From the NCBI RefSeq assembly GCF_013141765.1, contig NZ_WHOD01000087.1:62001-126000 (forward strand): a stretch of 64,000 nt of DNA. Direction: 5' to 3'. Within the stretch, counting starts at the first letter, position 1, and the number at the start of each line of letters is the position of its first letter. This stretch comes from Paenibacillus foliorum (GTDB taxonomy: Bacteria > Bacillota > Bacilli > Paenibacillales > NBRC-103111). The notes beneath the pieces are model-generated. The model made no database searches. It saw nothing but the letters and a program-made list of their open reading frames with translations, and had not been told where the DNA came from. Position numbers and translations under genes: made by a program. Of the stretch, positions 1 to 8,613 are shown piece by piece.

Positions 1-984
1 GTGGAGAAATATACTCTTGGCAGTCGCAGCCGAACCGAGATTGGTCTTTTGTACTTGAGTGATGTATTGGTGGAAGCAACCGAAAACGAAATAAAGGAAA
101 AATTGAGAAATATCGAGATCGAATCGGTATTAGGCCAAGAGGAATTGAAGGTGTTGTTGACCCGAACAAAGGGCGAATTTTTTCCGTTAATGAATTTAAC
201 GACTCGTCCCGACATGGTGGCTGACAGTCTTATTAAAGGACGATTTGTGATCATGATGGACGGCAACCCAACCGTGCTCATAGCACCGGTTAATATCTCA
301 TACGCAATGACCGTTGGCGAGGATATACATACTCCTTTACCTTTGGTATATATAGAAATGGTTATGAGACGAGTGGGGCTTTTAATTACGCTGTTGATGC
401 CCGGCTTTTGGGTTGCTCTCACTTCCTATCATCAGGACCAAATTCCATTCCCCCTGCTCGCAACTATCGCGGTAGCCACCGAAGGAACGCCGCTTTCCGG
501 ACCGATGGAAATATTATTGATGACGCTCTTGTTCCAATTTTTTTTGGAAGCGGGCAGTCGGTTGCCTTCAGCATTAGGACCTTCCGTATCTGTCGTTGGA
601 GGCTTGATTATCGGTGATGCGGTCATTAAAGCTGGACTGACCTCGCCTGCCACGTTAGTTGTCGCTGCTGTCAGTGCAACAGCCCAATTTACGCTGGTTG
701 GGGGAATGTTCGGCATCAGTGTTGGACTTCTGAGAATATATATATTCCTATTTGCTTCTTTTTTTGGATTGTTTGGATTTTTTACGGCCGTATTTTCTAT
801 ATTGATTTATATGTCCAATTTAAAGTCTTTTGGCGTTCCTTACCTGGCACCTTATTCCCCAGTTAATTGGAGGGATTTATGGTTTGTATTGTCTCAGCAC
901 CCCCGCGGCAGACGCCAAACCAAGCCTGAGCTGCTAACTCCCCAGAAGGACCATACAGGACGCAGAGGAGGGCAAGCGCAATGA
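1..984 (+). CDS. Spore germination protein, GerA (GerAA/GerKA) family, 5'-truncated by window edge
   Basis: A-subunit of a GerA-type germinant receptor, which sits in the spore inner membrane and starts germination when a nutrient ligand binds. Only the last 327 residues are visible. The family is usually about 480-500 residues, so the GTG at base 1 is probably an internal codon. Residues 1-105 are the end of the soluble domain, including the family-like stretch FPLMNLTTRPDMVADSL. From about residue 120 there are several membrane segments, with the conserved EGTPLSGPMEILLM and GGLIIGDAV regions. The tail is basic and hydrophilic. The last codons overlap the next gene by 4 bases (ATGA), indicating translational coupling with the GerC lipoprotein. 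The ligand cannot be inferred from sequence. Confidence 0.9.
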   Translation: MEKYTLGSRSRTEIGLLYLSDVLVEATENEIKEKLRNIEIESVLGQEELKVLLTRTKGEFFPLMNLTTRPDMVADSLIKGRFVIMMDGNPTVLIAPVNISYAMTVGEDIHTPLPLVYIEMVMRRVGLLITLLMPGFWVALTSYHQDQIPFPLLATIAVATEGTPLSGPMEILLMTLLFQFFLEAGSRLPSALGPSVSVVGGLIIGDAVIKAGLTSPATLVVAAVSATAQFTLVGGMFGISVGLLRIYIFLFASFFGLFGFFTAVFSILIYMSNLKSFGVPYLAPYSPVNWRDLWFVLSQHPRGRRQTKPELLTPQKDHTGRRGGQAQ

Positions 985-2147
985 AGCGAGCTTTGCTTCT
1001 TGCGGCCATGCTAAGCTTAACCTCACTCTTTCTAGGCGGGTGCTGGAATGCATCGGATATTGATAATTTGGATTATGTGAATGCTATCGGGATTGATTAT
1101 TCCAACGAGAAGAAAGAATTTACCGTCTATTTACAGCTTCTTAGCTTCGAAAAGGTTGCAAAATCAGATGTAGGGACCAAAAGTGCCTCAACACCAGCTT
1201 GGATCGGTATCGGTAAGGGCAAAACTTATGTGGATGCAGTCGGGAATATTTCTTTAGAGTCTGAAAAGCGTTTGTATTGGGGGCATGTTACATCATTAGT
1301 TATGGGAGAAGGTTTGCTCAATAAAGGAGATATTACGGATGTGCTGCAAACTTTTTTTAGATTCTATGAGCTTCGATATACGATGTGGGTCTATGGAACA
1401 CGCAGCAAGCTGGACGAGCTTTTTACCGCAACCCCTAACTTTGAACAATCCCGATTGAATATGCTGATTCATAAACCTACGGACAATTACAAGCAGCGCT
1501 CTTATATAGCCCCCATGCGTCTCAATGATTTTATTGCCACGTATTATGAGCCTGCCCAAACACTGCTGCTACCCGCTGTTTCCATCAGTAAAGAGGTTTG
1601 GCGTAAAAACAATGAACCATTGGACTCTATGCGCTTTGAAGGCATTTTCCCTTTTAGACGAAATAAAAGTGAAGGCTTTATACCTATGGAGCAGGTCAAA
1701 GGGCTTAGATGGGTTGAGAAAAAAACGAACAGGGCACCGGTTTCGGTAACTGAAAAGGGAAAGCAAGTTGCTAATCTGCGGATGAGGAACCCCCATTACT
1801 CAGTTAAGATCAGGGAGGAAAACAATAAGCCTGTGTTTGATCTTCATGTAAAGGTGAATGGTGCTATCACGGATTTGAACGAGCAGGTCTCTGAGCAAAC
1901 TCTATGCAAACAGGTTGAAAAAATAATCGAAAAGGAAATTCGGGACACCTACGAAAGTGGACTCAAGCTGAAAGCAGACCTGCTTGAACTTCAAAAGCAT
2001 CTATACATTCGAGGCGCGCAGCGGTTTCGACAATACGATATTGATAACAATCAATTCGTTTTGGAGCCAAGCTCCTTGGGTGATGTGAAGGTAAAAGTAG
2101 AGATAACATCAGCAGGTAAGTATACATATCGTATGTACAAGGATTAA
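981..2147 (+). CDS. Ger(x)C family spore germination lipoprotein
   Basis: C-subunit of the same germinant receptor. The 388-residue product starts with a basic, hydrophobic signal peptide ending in the lipobox LGGC, so Cys21 should be lipidated and the protein anchored on the outer face of the spore inner membrane. The mature start (WNASDIDNLDYVNAIGID) is typical of Ger(x)C proteins, and the length is normal for the family. The start codon overlaps the end of the A-subunit gene. No B-subunit (permease-like) gene follows; it may lie upstream of the window or elsewhere. The next gene is separated by a spacer with two hairpin repeats and is unrelated to germination. Confidence 0.92.
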   Translation: MKRALLLAAMLSLTSLFLGGCWNASDIDNLDYVNAIGIDYSNEKKEFTVYLQLLSFEKVAKSDVGTKSASTPAWIGIGKGKTYVDAVGNISLESEKRLYWGHVTSLVMGEGLLNKGDITDVLQTFFRFYELRYTMWVYGTRSKLDELFTATPNFEQSRLNMLIHKPTDNYKQRSYIAPMRLNDFIATYYEPAQTLLLPAVSISKEVWRKNNEPLDSMRFEGIFPFRRNKSEGFIPMEQVKGLRWVEKKTNRAPVSVTEKGKQVANLRMRNPHYSVKIREENNKPVFDLHVKVNGAITDLNEQVSEQTLCKQVEKIIEKEIRDTYESGLKLKADLLELQKHLYIRGAQRFRQYDIDNNQFVLEPSSLGDVKVKVEITSAGKYTYRMYKD

Positions 2148-2231
2148 GCTGAACAATAACAACTCCACATAGGAGAATAGTGCTGGTTTTGCTTTCCGGC
2201 TTCGAATCGGGTACACTGCTTTCAAAGAGCA

Positions 2232-2321
2232 AGCTTATGATTAGCATGTAAATTTCGCTTAAGCGAAACTCAGCAAATGCTTATGAAGTCAGTTTCGCTG
2301 AAGCGAAACTCTTGGGGGAGG
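2232..2321 (+). repeat. Hairpin repeat, 2 tandem copies, ending in a Shine-Dalgarno sequence (ysoA-like gene)
   Basis: Copy 1 (about 2232-2271) has the perfect palindrome TTTCGCTTAAGCGAAA at 2253-2268. Copy 2 (2277-2321) begins ATGCTTATGAAG, has arms AGTTTCGCT (2291-2299) and AGCGAAACT (2302-2310), then CTTGGGGGAGG. The final GGAGG lies 10 bases before the TTG start at 2332. Same family as the repeats upstream of lonA, sirC-like, hemE, hemL, the SLH amidase gene and spoIVFA. Confidence 0.85.
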
Positions 2322-2331
2322 CGGTGAGCGT

Positions 2332-3249
2332 TTGACCGAGAAGCCGAACGATAATGTCATTCTTTTTCCTAAAACTGTTGAATACTATCAATTTGAGCTA
2401 ACACGAATGCTAGAAACCGAACGTTATGGCGAAGCCATCCGAATGCTGGAGTTTTTGCTTACCTGTCATAATCAAGACGAGAGGATTCAAGATGAGTGGC
2501 TCGCGCTGCTGCAGTGGCTGCAAACGATGTTTCCTGATCAAGTATTTCCTTCCCTGGATAGCGATGAGGGAGAGGAATTGTCTGAAGCTGATATGTTTCG
2601 GCAGCATTTGGCAGTGAAGGAGCGGGCTGACAGCGGCTACGCACAGAGGCTTTTGGAGCTGCTAGAGCATCCCCAATCTGTCGAAAACTTATTGCTGGCG
2701 CTTGATCAATTAGCCTTTCTGGAGCATCCTGAAATCAATGAGAAGCTAAGTGAATGGGTAACTAAGCAGGAACAACATCCAATAATCCAGTATAAAGTTC
2801 TCCAAACACTCAAGCTTCGCGGAGTGACAGGACCGCTGAAATTGTCGAAGCAGGGGGAGACGATTGTTGTTGATGTTGAGGACACTCCTGTTACTTTTGG
2901 TGATTTTCCGGATCCTATCGGCGAAATTATTGAGCGCATACAGGACATGAGCCAAATGACTCAGCCAGCATTAGCTTATTTTGCTCAAGAAACATGGAAT
3001 GAATTTCTAGCTTATATTTATGGTACAGCACAATATCGGCAGATGCTCCGACAGGATAAGGCTTGTGTGGATGTTTGGGCTGCTGCGTTTCATTTCGTAC
3101 TGCTTGAGAAAGTGTTCAACAGCGGGAATAAGGAAGAAATCCTTGACCTGTATGGTATTACGAACGAGCTTGTCTTCCAGTGGGAGCAAGCCTATAGGGT
3201 CATGCAGTCGTTTGCTTCTTCTACGTTTTCACGAAGTCAGGGAGAGTGA
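2332..3249 (+). CDS. YsoA-like helical (TPR-type) protein of unknown function
   Basis: A 305-residue, mostly helical acidic protein without signal peptide or membrane segment. The series of short amphipathic helices (ELTRMLETERYGEAIRMLEF, LLELLEHPQSVENLLLALDQL) looks like TPR-type repeats. In B. subtilis the gene beside tig is ysoA, also a TPR-like protein, so position and character suggest the same family; this is inference. The start is TTG at 2332, chosen because GGGGGAGG lies 10 bases upstream and no in-frame ATG is placed as well. Its 5' leader carries two hairpin repeats. A separate promoter for tig follows the stop codon. Confidence 0.75.
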   Translation: MTEKPNDNVILFPKTVEYYQFELTRMLETERYGEAIRMLEFLLTCHNQDERIQDEWLALLQWLQTMFPDQVFPSLDSDEGEELSEADMFRQHLAVKERADSGYAQRLLELLEHPQSVENLLLALDQLAFLEHPEINEKLSEWVTKQEQHPIIQYKVLQTLKLRGVTGPLKLSKQGETIVVDVEDTPVTFGDFPDPIGEIIERIQDMSQMTQPALAYFAQETWNEFLAYIYGTAQYRQMLRQDKACVDVWAAAFHFVLLEKVFNSGNKEEILDLYGITNELVFQWEQAYRVMQSFASSTFSRSQGE

Positions 3250-3270
3250 ATATATTTCCTTTTCCTTCAC

Positions 3271-3298
3271 TTGAAAACGAAAAAGGGTATGTTATAAT
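3271..3298 (+). promoter_or_regulatory. Predicted sigma-A promoter of tig
   Basis: TTGAAA (3271-3276), a 16-base spacer, then a perfect TATAAT (3293-3298), about 95 bases upstream of the tig start. Confidence 0.6.
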
Positions 3299-3393
3299 AG
3301 AATGGTTATATTGACGATTTGGGATAACATAACCTCCCAATATGGTCAGGACGTGAAAAAGTTATGGATAATTTTTGGAGGGGAAAGCATAAA

Positions 3394-4677
3394 ATGAAAG
3401 CAAGCTGGGAAAAAATAGAGAAGAACGTTGGCGTTCTTGAAATCGAAGTTGAAGCGGAGCAAGTAGCAGTAGCTCTGGACAAAGCGTTTAAAAAGGTAGT
3501 TCAAAAGGTAAACGTACCAGGATTCCGTAAAGGAAAAGTACCTCGTTCCATTTTTGAATCGAAATTTGGCGTTGAAAGTTTGTATCAAGATGCTCTTGAT
3601 ATCGTTGTTCCTGAAGCTTACACAGAAGCAGTTGGAGAAACTGGAATTCACCCGGTTGACCGTCCTGAAGTTGATGTAGAGCAATTTGGTAAAGGTCAAG
3701 TCTTGAAATTCAAAGCTAAGGTTATTGTTAAGCCTGAAGTTGAACTGGGCGAGTACAAGGGCATTGAGCTTGAGTCGAAAGAAGCAGCTGTTACTGAAGA
3801 GGAAATCAATGAAGAGCTTGATAAATTGCAAAAACGTCATGCAGAACTTGTTCCTATCGAAGAAGGTTCTGTAGAAAATGGTGACACAGTATCCATCGAT
3901 TTCGAAGGATTCGTGGATGGCGTTGCTTTTGAAGGCGGCCAAGCAGAGAAGTATTCTCTTGAAATCGGATCAGGCAGCTTTATCCCTGGGTTCGAAGAGC
4001 AAGTGGTAGGTTTGAACAAAGGCGAAGACAAGGATATTACAGTGAGCTTCCCTGAGAACTACCATTCCGAGGATTTGAAAGGCAAAGAAGCTGTATTCAA
4101 AATCCATCTGCATGACATCAAACGCAAAAACCTTCCAGTTCTTGACGACGAGTTTGCTAAAGACGTAAGCGAGTTTGAAACATTGGAAGAGTTCAAAAGC
4201 GATTTGAGCAAAAACTTGCAGACTCGCAAAGAATCCGAGCTTCAACGTAACAAAGAAGCAGAAGTGGTTGAAAAAGCTGCTGCAGCAGCAGTAATTGATA
4301 TCCCAGAAGTAATGATCGATAACGAAACTGCACAAATGGTTAAGGAATTCGAGAATCGCTTAAGCTCTCAAGGGATGAATCTTGAAATGTACTTCCAGTT
4401 TACAGGTCAAAGCGAAGAGCTGTTGAAAGACCAAATGCGCGGCGATGCTGACAAGCGCGTTCGTAATAACTTGGTTCTTGAAGCGATTGCTAAAGCTGAA
4501 GGCATCGATGCATCCGAAGAGGAGATCAATGCTGAATTGGAAAACATGTCTAAGATGTACCAACGTCCTGCTGATGAGCTTCGTGCTATCTTGAGCGCTA
4601 ACGGCAACTTGGGCGACTTGACTCATGACCTTATTGTTAAGAAAACGGTTGACTTCTTGCTTGAAAACAGCAAGTAA
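3394..4677 (+). CDS. tig: Trigger factor, ribosome-associated chaperone and prolyl isomerase
   Basis: Binds ribosomal protein L23 at the tunnel exit and helps nascent chains fold. The 427 residues have the usual layout: N-terminal ribosome-binding domain with the signature GFRKGKVPRSIFE, a middle FKBP-type PPIase domain (about 150-245, containing GDTVSIDFEGFVDG), and a long helical C-terminal chaperone domain. The ATG at 3394 is chosen because GGAGGGG lies just upstream; an in-frame ATG at 3364 lacks such a site. Codon use is regular, as in strongly expressed genes. It is transcribed from its own promoter and ends at a GC-rich hairpin before the repeat element that separates it from clpP. Confidence 0.97.
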   Translation: MKASWEKIEKNVGVLEIEVEAEQVAVALDKAFKKVVQKVNVPGFRKGKVPRSIFESKFGVESLYQDALDIVVPEAYTEAVGETGIHPVDRPEVDVEQFGKGQVLKFKAKVIVKPEVELGEYKGIELESKEAAVTEEEINEELDKLQKRHAELVPIEEGSVENGDTVSIDFEGFVDGVAFEGGQAEKYSLEIGSGSFIPGFEEQVVGLNKGEDKDITVSFPENYHSEDLKGKEAVFKIHLHDIKRKNLPVLDDEFAKDVSEFETLEEFKSDLSKNLQTRKESELQRNKEAEVVEKAAAAAVIDIPEVMIDNETAQMVKEFENRLSSQGMNLEMYFQFTGQSEELLKDQMRGDADKRVRNNLVLEAIAKAEGIDASEEEINAELENMSKMYQRPADELRAILSANGNLGDLTHDLIVKKTVDFLLENSK

Positions 4678-4685
4678 TATAGTGA

Positions 4686-4711
4686 AAGGGCACGTGCTTA
4701 TACGTGCCCTT
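4686..4711 (+). terminator. Hairpin terminator after tig
   Basis: Ten-base-pair stem AAGGGCACGT / ACGTGCCCTT with a 6-base loop, 9 bases after the tig stop. The following T-tract is poor (TCTCTG), so termination strength is uncertain. Confidence 0.6.
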
Positions 4712-4727
4712 CTCTGTAGCTATAGAA

Positions 4728-5273
4728 GTCACCCCTAAATCGGGAATCACCCCTAAATCCCCTTATAGGGGACCCCGGAGGTTTCGCCCCCTGGACCACG
4801 ATTAAAATACATATGTGTAGGATTCAATTTGGTGCAGGTACTCGCATCCGTCTGAATGCGGGTCTAACTCTCCGAGTGACCTGGCATTCAGACACGCTTA
4901 ACCTGCGTGCTGGAGCTCGCTTATCGTCTGACGAGGCTCCCCTAATAATGGGAAGCTAATGTCAGACACGCTTTACGGTTTCGATAGACCGCAAACCAGA
5001 AGCGTGTCCTGGCCTCAACCGTAGGTCGGGCCGGGACGGACGCGGTTCCACAACATAACGTTTCATCGAAGTACATAGGCGTGGGTGGTTTGAACTCGGC
5101 CACAAACGTAAAGCGTTTCTTGGCCTCAACTGTAAGTTGGGCCAAGATAGACGCGGTCTCATCACAAATATTCATCGAAGTACATAGGCTTGGGTTTAGA
5201 ACGCCCTTAAGCGGGTCCTGGGGCGCAGCCCTTGGGGTCCCCCTTAGAGAAGGGGGAATTAGAGGGGGGTGAC
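4728..5273. repeat. 546-bp noncoding repeat element with imperfect terminal inverted repeats
   Basis: The left end (4728-4797, GTCACCCCTAAATC... to ...CGCCCCCTGGACC) and the right end (5213-5273, GGGTCCTGGGGCGCAGCC... to ...AGGGGGGTGAC) are diverged inverted copies of about 60-70 bases, each able to fold on itself. Between them lie TCAGACACGCTT repeats (about 4889 and 4962) and two 85-base direct repeats (listed separately). No transposase or credible ORF is present. The layout resembles a non-autonomous (MITE-like) insertion between tig and clpP. No clear target duplication was found. Confidence 0.6.
5001..5196. repeat. Two 85-base direct repeats with a covarying hairpin
   Basis: Copy 1 is 5001-5086 and copy 2 is 5112-5196. 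Both share GGCCTCAAC, GACGCGGT and the long identity TTCATCGAAGTACATAGGC. Each contains a hairpin whose arms changed together: TCCTGGCC/GGCCGGGA in copy 1 and TCTTGGCC/GGCCAAGA in copy 2. This suggests the fold, as RNA or single-stranded DNA, is what has been kept. Confidence 0.7.
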
Positions 5274-5352
5274 ATCCCTTCGATTCGCGAAAAAAAAACA
5301 AACATGATACAATGAATTTCGTAGTACATTTTGGAGCAAAGGGGTTGGAACA

Positions 5353-5946
5353 ATGGGTCTGATACCTATGGTTGTTGAGCAGGAAGGACGCGGGGAGCGT
5401 TCGTACGATATTTATTCCCGCCTCTTGAAGGACAGAATTATCTTTATCGGTACTGGCATTGACGATGATGTTGCCAACCTCGTTATTGCGCAGTTGCTCT
5501 TTTTGTCTGCGCAAGATGCAGAGAAGGATATTCATCTATACATCAATTCACCGGGTGGTTCAGTGACTGCCGGAATGGGTATATACGATACTATGCAGTT
5601 CATCAAGCCTGACGTTTCAACGATTTGTGTCGGTATGGCAGCTAGTATGGGTTCGTTGTTGTTGACAGCTGGAGCCAAGGGGAAACGCTTTTCATTGCCT
5701 AACAGCGAGGTGATGATTCATCAGCCGCTGGGTGGAGTTAGAGGTCAGGCATCGGATATTAAAATCCATGCGGAGTGGATTATCAAGACAAAGAATAAAC
5801 TAAACCAGATCTATGTGGAACGTACGGGTCAACCGCTTGAGAAAATTGAGCGCGACACGGATCGTGACAACTTTATGAGTGCACAAGAAGCCAAAGAATA
5901 TGGGCTTATTGATGCAGTTATCACTCGTAATGAATTGAATGGATAA
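5353..5946 (+). CDS. clpP: ATP-dependent Clp protease proteolytic subunit ClpP
   Basis: Serine peptidase that forms a double heptameric chamber and degrades proteins delivered by ClpX or ClpC. The 197-residue length is standard. The catalytic triad is visible: Ser98 in GMAASMGS, His123 in MIHQP, Asp172 in DTDRDNF. The start is ATG at 5353, preceded by AAAGGGGTTGG. No CtsR-type heptad repeats (GGTCAAA) were seen upstream. clpX follows 11 bases downstream, so the two are co-transcribed; in B. subtilis clpP and clpX are separate, so this is a true clpPX operon. Confidence 0.97.
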   Translation: MGLIPMVVEQEGRGERSYDIYSRLLKDRIIFIGTGIDDDVANLVIAQLLFLSAQDAEKDIHLYINSPGGSVTAGMGIYDTMQFIKPDVSTICVGMAASMGSLLLTAGAKGKRFSLPNSEVMIHQPLGGVRGQASDIKIHAEWIIKTKNKLNQIYVERTGQPLEKIERDTDRDNFMSAQEAKEYGLIDAVITRNELNG

Positions 5947-5957
5947 GGAGTGATCCC

Positions 5958-7223
5958 ATGTTTAAATTTAACGATGAAAAAGGTCAACTCAAATGCTCCT
6001 TTTGCGGCAAATCGCAAGAACAAGTTCGTAAGCTGGTTGCCGGACCAGGTGTATATATTTGTGATGAGTGTATAGAGCTTTGTACAGAAATCGTTGAGGA
6101 AGAGTTGGGTCACGAAGAAGAACTCGATCTCAAGGACGTTCCTAAACCGAAGGAGATCCGCAATATTTTGGATCAGTACGTCATTGGTCAGGATCAAGCC
6201 AAAAAGTCGCTTTCCGTAGCGGTTTACAATCACTACAAGCGGATTAATTCACAGCAAACTAAGCTTGAGGATGTTGAGCTTCAAAAGAGTAACATTGTCC
6301 TTCTCGGTCCTACCGGAAGTGGCAAAACTTTACTCGCTCAGACGCTAGCCAAAATTTTGAATGTTCCGTTCGCAATCGCGGATGCCACTTCTTTGACTGA
6401 AGCAGGTTATGTGGGTGAGGATGTAGAAAACATTCTGCTCAAGCTGATTCAAGCTGCGGATTATGACGTTGAGAAGGCTGAACGTGGTATTATCTACATC
6501 GATGAAATTGATAAAGTAGCACGTAAATCAGAAAATCCATCTATTACTCGCGATGTTTCTGGTGAAGGTGTACAGCAAGCCCTTTTGAAAATTTTGGAGG
6601 GTACTGTTGCTTCCGTTCCACCGCAAGGCGGACGTAAACACCCGCATCAAGAGTTTATTCAAATCGATACTACCAACATTTTGTTTATTTGCGGCGGCGC
6701 ATTTGATGGGCTGGAGCAAATTATCAAACGTAGAATCGGGAAGAAAGTCATTGGTTTCGGTACCGATGGTTTGAAAGCTGATCTAAAACCAGGTGAGTAC
6801 TTGACTATGGTGCTGCCTGAAGATCTGCTAAGATTTGGGTTAATTCCTGAGTTTGTAGGACGTTTGCCTGTTATTTCGACTTTGGAACCGTTGGATGAAG
6901 CAGCTTTGGTACGGATTTTGACAGAACCGAAGAATGCTTTGGTCAAACAATACCAAAAAATGCTTGAAATGGATAATGTTACGCTTGAGTTCAACCAGGA
7001 AGCTTTGGATGAAATTGCTCGTGAGGCCATCAAACGTAATACGGGTGCCCGTGGCTTGCGTGCTATCATTGAAAGCATCATGCTAGAAGTGATGTACGAA
7101 GCACCGTCTCGTACGGAGGTTTCTAATTGTGTGGTGACTAAGGAAGCTGTTCAAGCAAAGACTGCTCCTGAAATCACAACTAAGGATGAGAAGTCCGTGA
7201 AGAAAAAAGAAGAGAGCGCTTAA
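5958..7223 (+). CDS. clpX: ATP-dependent Clp protease ATP-binding subunit ClpX
   Basis: Hexameric AAA+ unfoldase that feeds substrates into ClpP. The 421 residues show the N-terminal zinc-binding domain with Cys13, Cys16, Cys35 and Cys38, Walker A GPTGSGKT (117-124), Walker B IIYIDEID, and the ClpP-docking IGF loop in KKVIGFGTDG. The C-terminus ends in a Lys/Glu-rich tail. A good ribosome site (AAGGAGTG) precedes the ATG. It directly follows clpP. In B. subtilis lonB comes next; here ispG and two cell-wall genes are inserted first. Confidence 0.97.
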   Translation: MFKFNDEKGQLKCSFCGKSQEQVRKLVAGPGVYICDECIELCTEIVEEELGHEEELDLKDVPKPKEIRNILDQYVIGQDQAKKSLSVAVYNHYKRINSQQTKLEDVELQKSNIVLLGPTGSGKTLLAQTLAKILNVPFAIADATSLTEAGYVGEDVENILLKLIQAADYDVEKAERGIIYIDEIDKVARKSENPSITRDVSGEGVQQALLKILEGTVASVPPQGGRKHPHQEFIQIDTTNILFICGGAFDGLEQIIKRRIGKKVIGFGTDGLKADLKPGEYLTMVLPEDLLRFGLIPEFVGRLPVISTLEPLDEAALVRILTEPKNALVKQYQKMLEMDNVTLEFNQEALDEIAREAIKRNTGARGLRAIIESIMLEVMYEAPSRTEVSNCVVTKEAVQAKTAPEITTKDEKSVKKKEESA

Positions 7224-7333
7224 GCGTTCGCTTTTGAATAAACTAAACCATAACAACCTCCAATCCAATATTAAGCCCACTGGGCTTTATGACGGAGCGG
7301 AGGATGTTTGGTATTATGGGAGAGAGTGAAACT

Positions 7334-8449
7334 ATGTTTCATAGAACGGAGACTATTCCAGTTAAAGTTGGAGATCTGACGATAGGCGGCAGTAACGAGG
7401 TTATCATGCAAAGCATGTGCACTACAAAAACTGCGGATGTAAAATCAACAGTTGCGGAAATTCACCGTTTGCAAGACGCAGGCTGCCAAATCGTTCGTGT
7501 TACCGTCAACAATAAGGAAGCTGCTGAAGCTATTAAGGATATTAAGAAGCAGATCAGCATACCGTTAGTAGCTGATATTCACTTCGATCACAGGCTAGCC
7601 CTTCAGGCAATAGAAAATGGCATAGATAAGGTCCGGATCAATCCCGGCAATATCGGTCGTCGTGAGAAGGTAGAGGCCGTTGTGAAAGCTTGCAAGGAAC
7701 GCGGCATTCCGATTCGTATTGGTGTTAATGCAGGGTCACTTGAGAATCATTTGCTGGAGAAGTATGGGTACCCAACACCTGAGGCGATGGTGGAAAGTGC
7801 ACTTTTTCATATTAATATATTAGAAGAGCTTGATTTCCGTGACATTATTGTTTCATTGAAAGCATCCGATGTACCTATGGCTATTGCTGCTTATTCCCAA
7901 GCTGCGGCGGCGTTCCGATATCCGCTGCACCTAGGAATTACTGAAGCAGGTACTCTTTTCACAGGTTCAGTAAAAAGCTCAGCCGGTATAGGCGCGTTGT
8001 TAAGCATGGGGCTGGGATCGACGTTACGAATTTCCTTGAGTGCTGACCCAGTTGAGGAAATTAAGGTTGCACGAGAGCTTCTAAAAACATTTGGACTTAT
8101 TACTAATGCTGCTACACTAGTTTCTTGCCCTACATGTGGACGACTAGATATCGATTTATTTTCCATTGCCAATGAGGTTGAGGAGTATATATCCAAAATA
8201 AAAGTGCCTATTAAAGTATCGGTATTAGGTTGCGCGGTTAACGGTCCTGGAGAAGCAAGAGAAGCGGATATCGGTATTGCTGGAGCTCGAGGCGAAGGTA
8301 TGCTGTTTCGCTATGGAGAAATGATCCGTAAAGTACCGGAAGCTGATTTGCTAAGCGAATTGAAGAAAGAAATTGATGTCATTGTGGAGCATTTTACACG
8401 CACCGGTGAAATTCCTGGAAGAAAACATCATGCACCGCAACAAGCGTAA
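7334..8449 (+). CDS. ispG: 4-hydroxy-3-methylbut-2-en-1-yl diphosphate synthase (flavodoxin), IspG/GcpE
   Basis: Penultimate enzyme of the MEP isoprenoid pathway: reduces MEcPP to HMBPP using a [4Fe-4S] cluster. The 371-residue protein begins with the family start HRTETIPVKVGDLTIGGSNE, then a TIM-barrel region (QIVRVTVNN, ADIHFDHRLA). The cluster ligands lie near the C-terminus in SCPTCGR and VLGCAVNGPGE. ATG 7334 is chosen by match to the family start and by GGGAGAGAG upstream; in-frame starts at 7289 and 7304 would add unconserved residues. It ends at a strong terminator. No other MEP gene is nearby. Confidence 0.95.
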   Translation: MFHRTETIPVKVGDLTIGGSNEVIMQSMCTTKTADVKSTVAEIHRLQDAGCQIVRVTVNNKEAAEAIKDIKKQISIPLVADIHFDHRLALQAIENGIDKVRINPGNIGRREKVEAVVKACKERGIPIRIGVNAGSLENHLLEKYGYPTPEAMVESALFHINILEELDFRDIIVSLKASDVPMAIAAYSQAAAAFRYPLHLGITEAGTLFTGSVKSSAGIGALLSMGLGSTLRISLSADPVEEIKVARELLKTFGLITNAATLVSCPTCGRLDIDLFSIANEVEEYISKIKVPIKVSVLGCAVNGPGEAREADIGIAGARGEGMLFRYGEMIRKVPEADLLSELKKEIDVIVEHFTRTGEIPGRKHHAPQQA

Positions 8450-8473
8450 ATAGATGGTAAGTATAACTAAGGA

Positions 8474-8513
8474 AGCAGCGTCTACCCACGAAGGGTAGAC
8501 GCTGCTTTTTTTA
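8474..8513 (+). terminator. Rho-independent terminator after ispG
   Basis: Perfect 14-bp stem AGCAGCGTCTACCC / GGGTAGACGCTGCT (8474-8487 and 8493-8506), 5-base loop, then a run of eight T. Confidence 0.95.
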
Positions 8514-8613
8514 TTTTATTCATGGATGAATACGATTAAGACTAATAACAAATAACATAGGAAAAGCATTCGCTTACGATACAAGTTTTACTATTTGCTA
8601 GGAGGAGATAAGG

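Noticed and set aside
5290..5350. CtsR operator upstream of clpP
   Set aside because: No GGTCAAA heptads are present.
4942..5535. 197-codon reverse ORF across the repeat element and the start of clpP
   Set aside because: It translates the inverted repeats and direct repeats (PLIPPSLRGTPRAAPQ is a typical translated palindrome) and is antisense to the clpP start; no ribosome site.
8555..8612. Possible further hairpin repeat upstream of the deacetylase-like gene (TTCGCTTACGATAC...CTAGGAGG)
   Set aside because: Start and end resemble the family but no hairpin arms can be paired; at best a relic.
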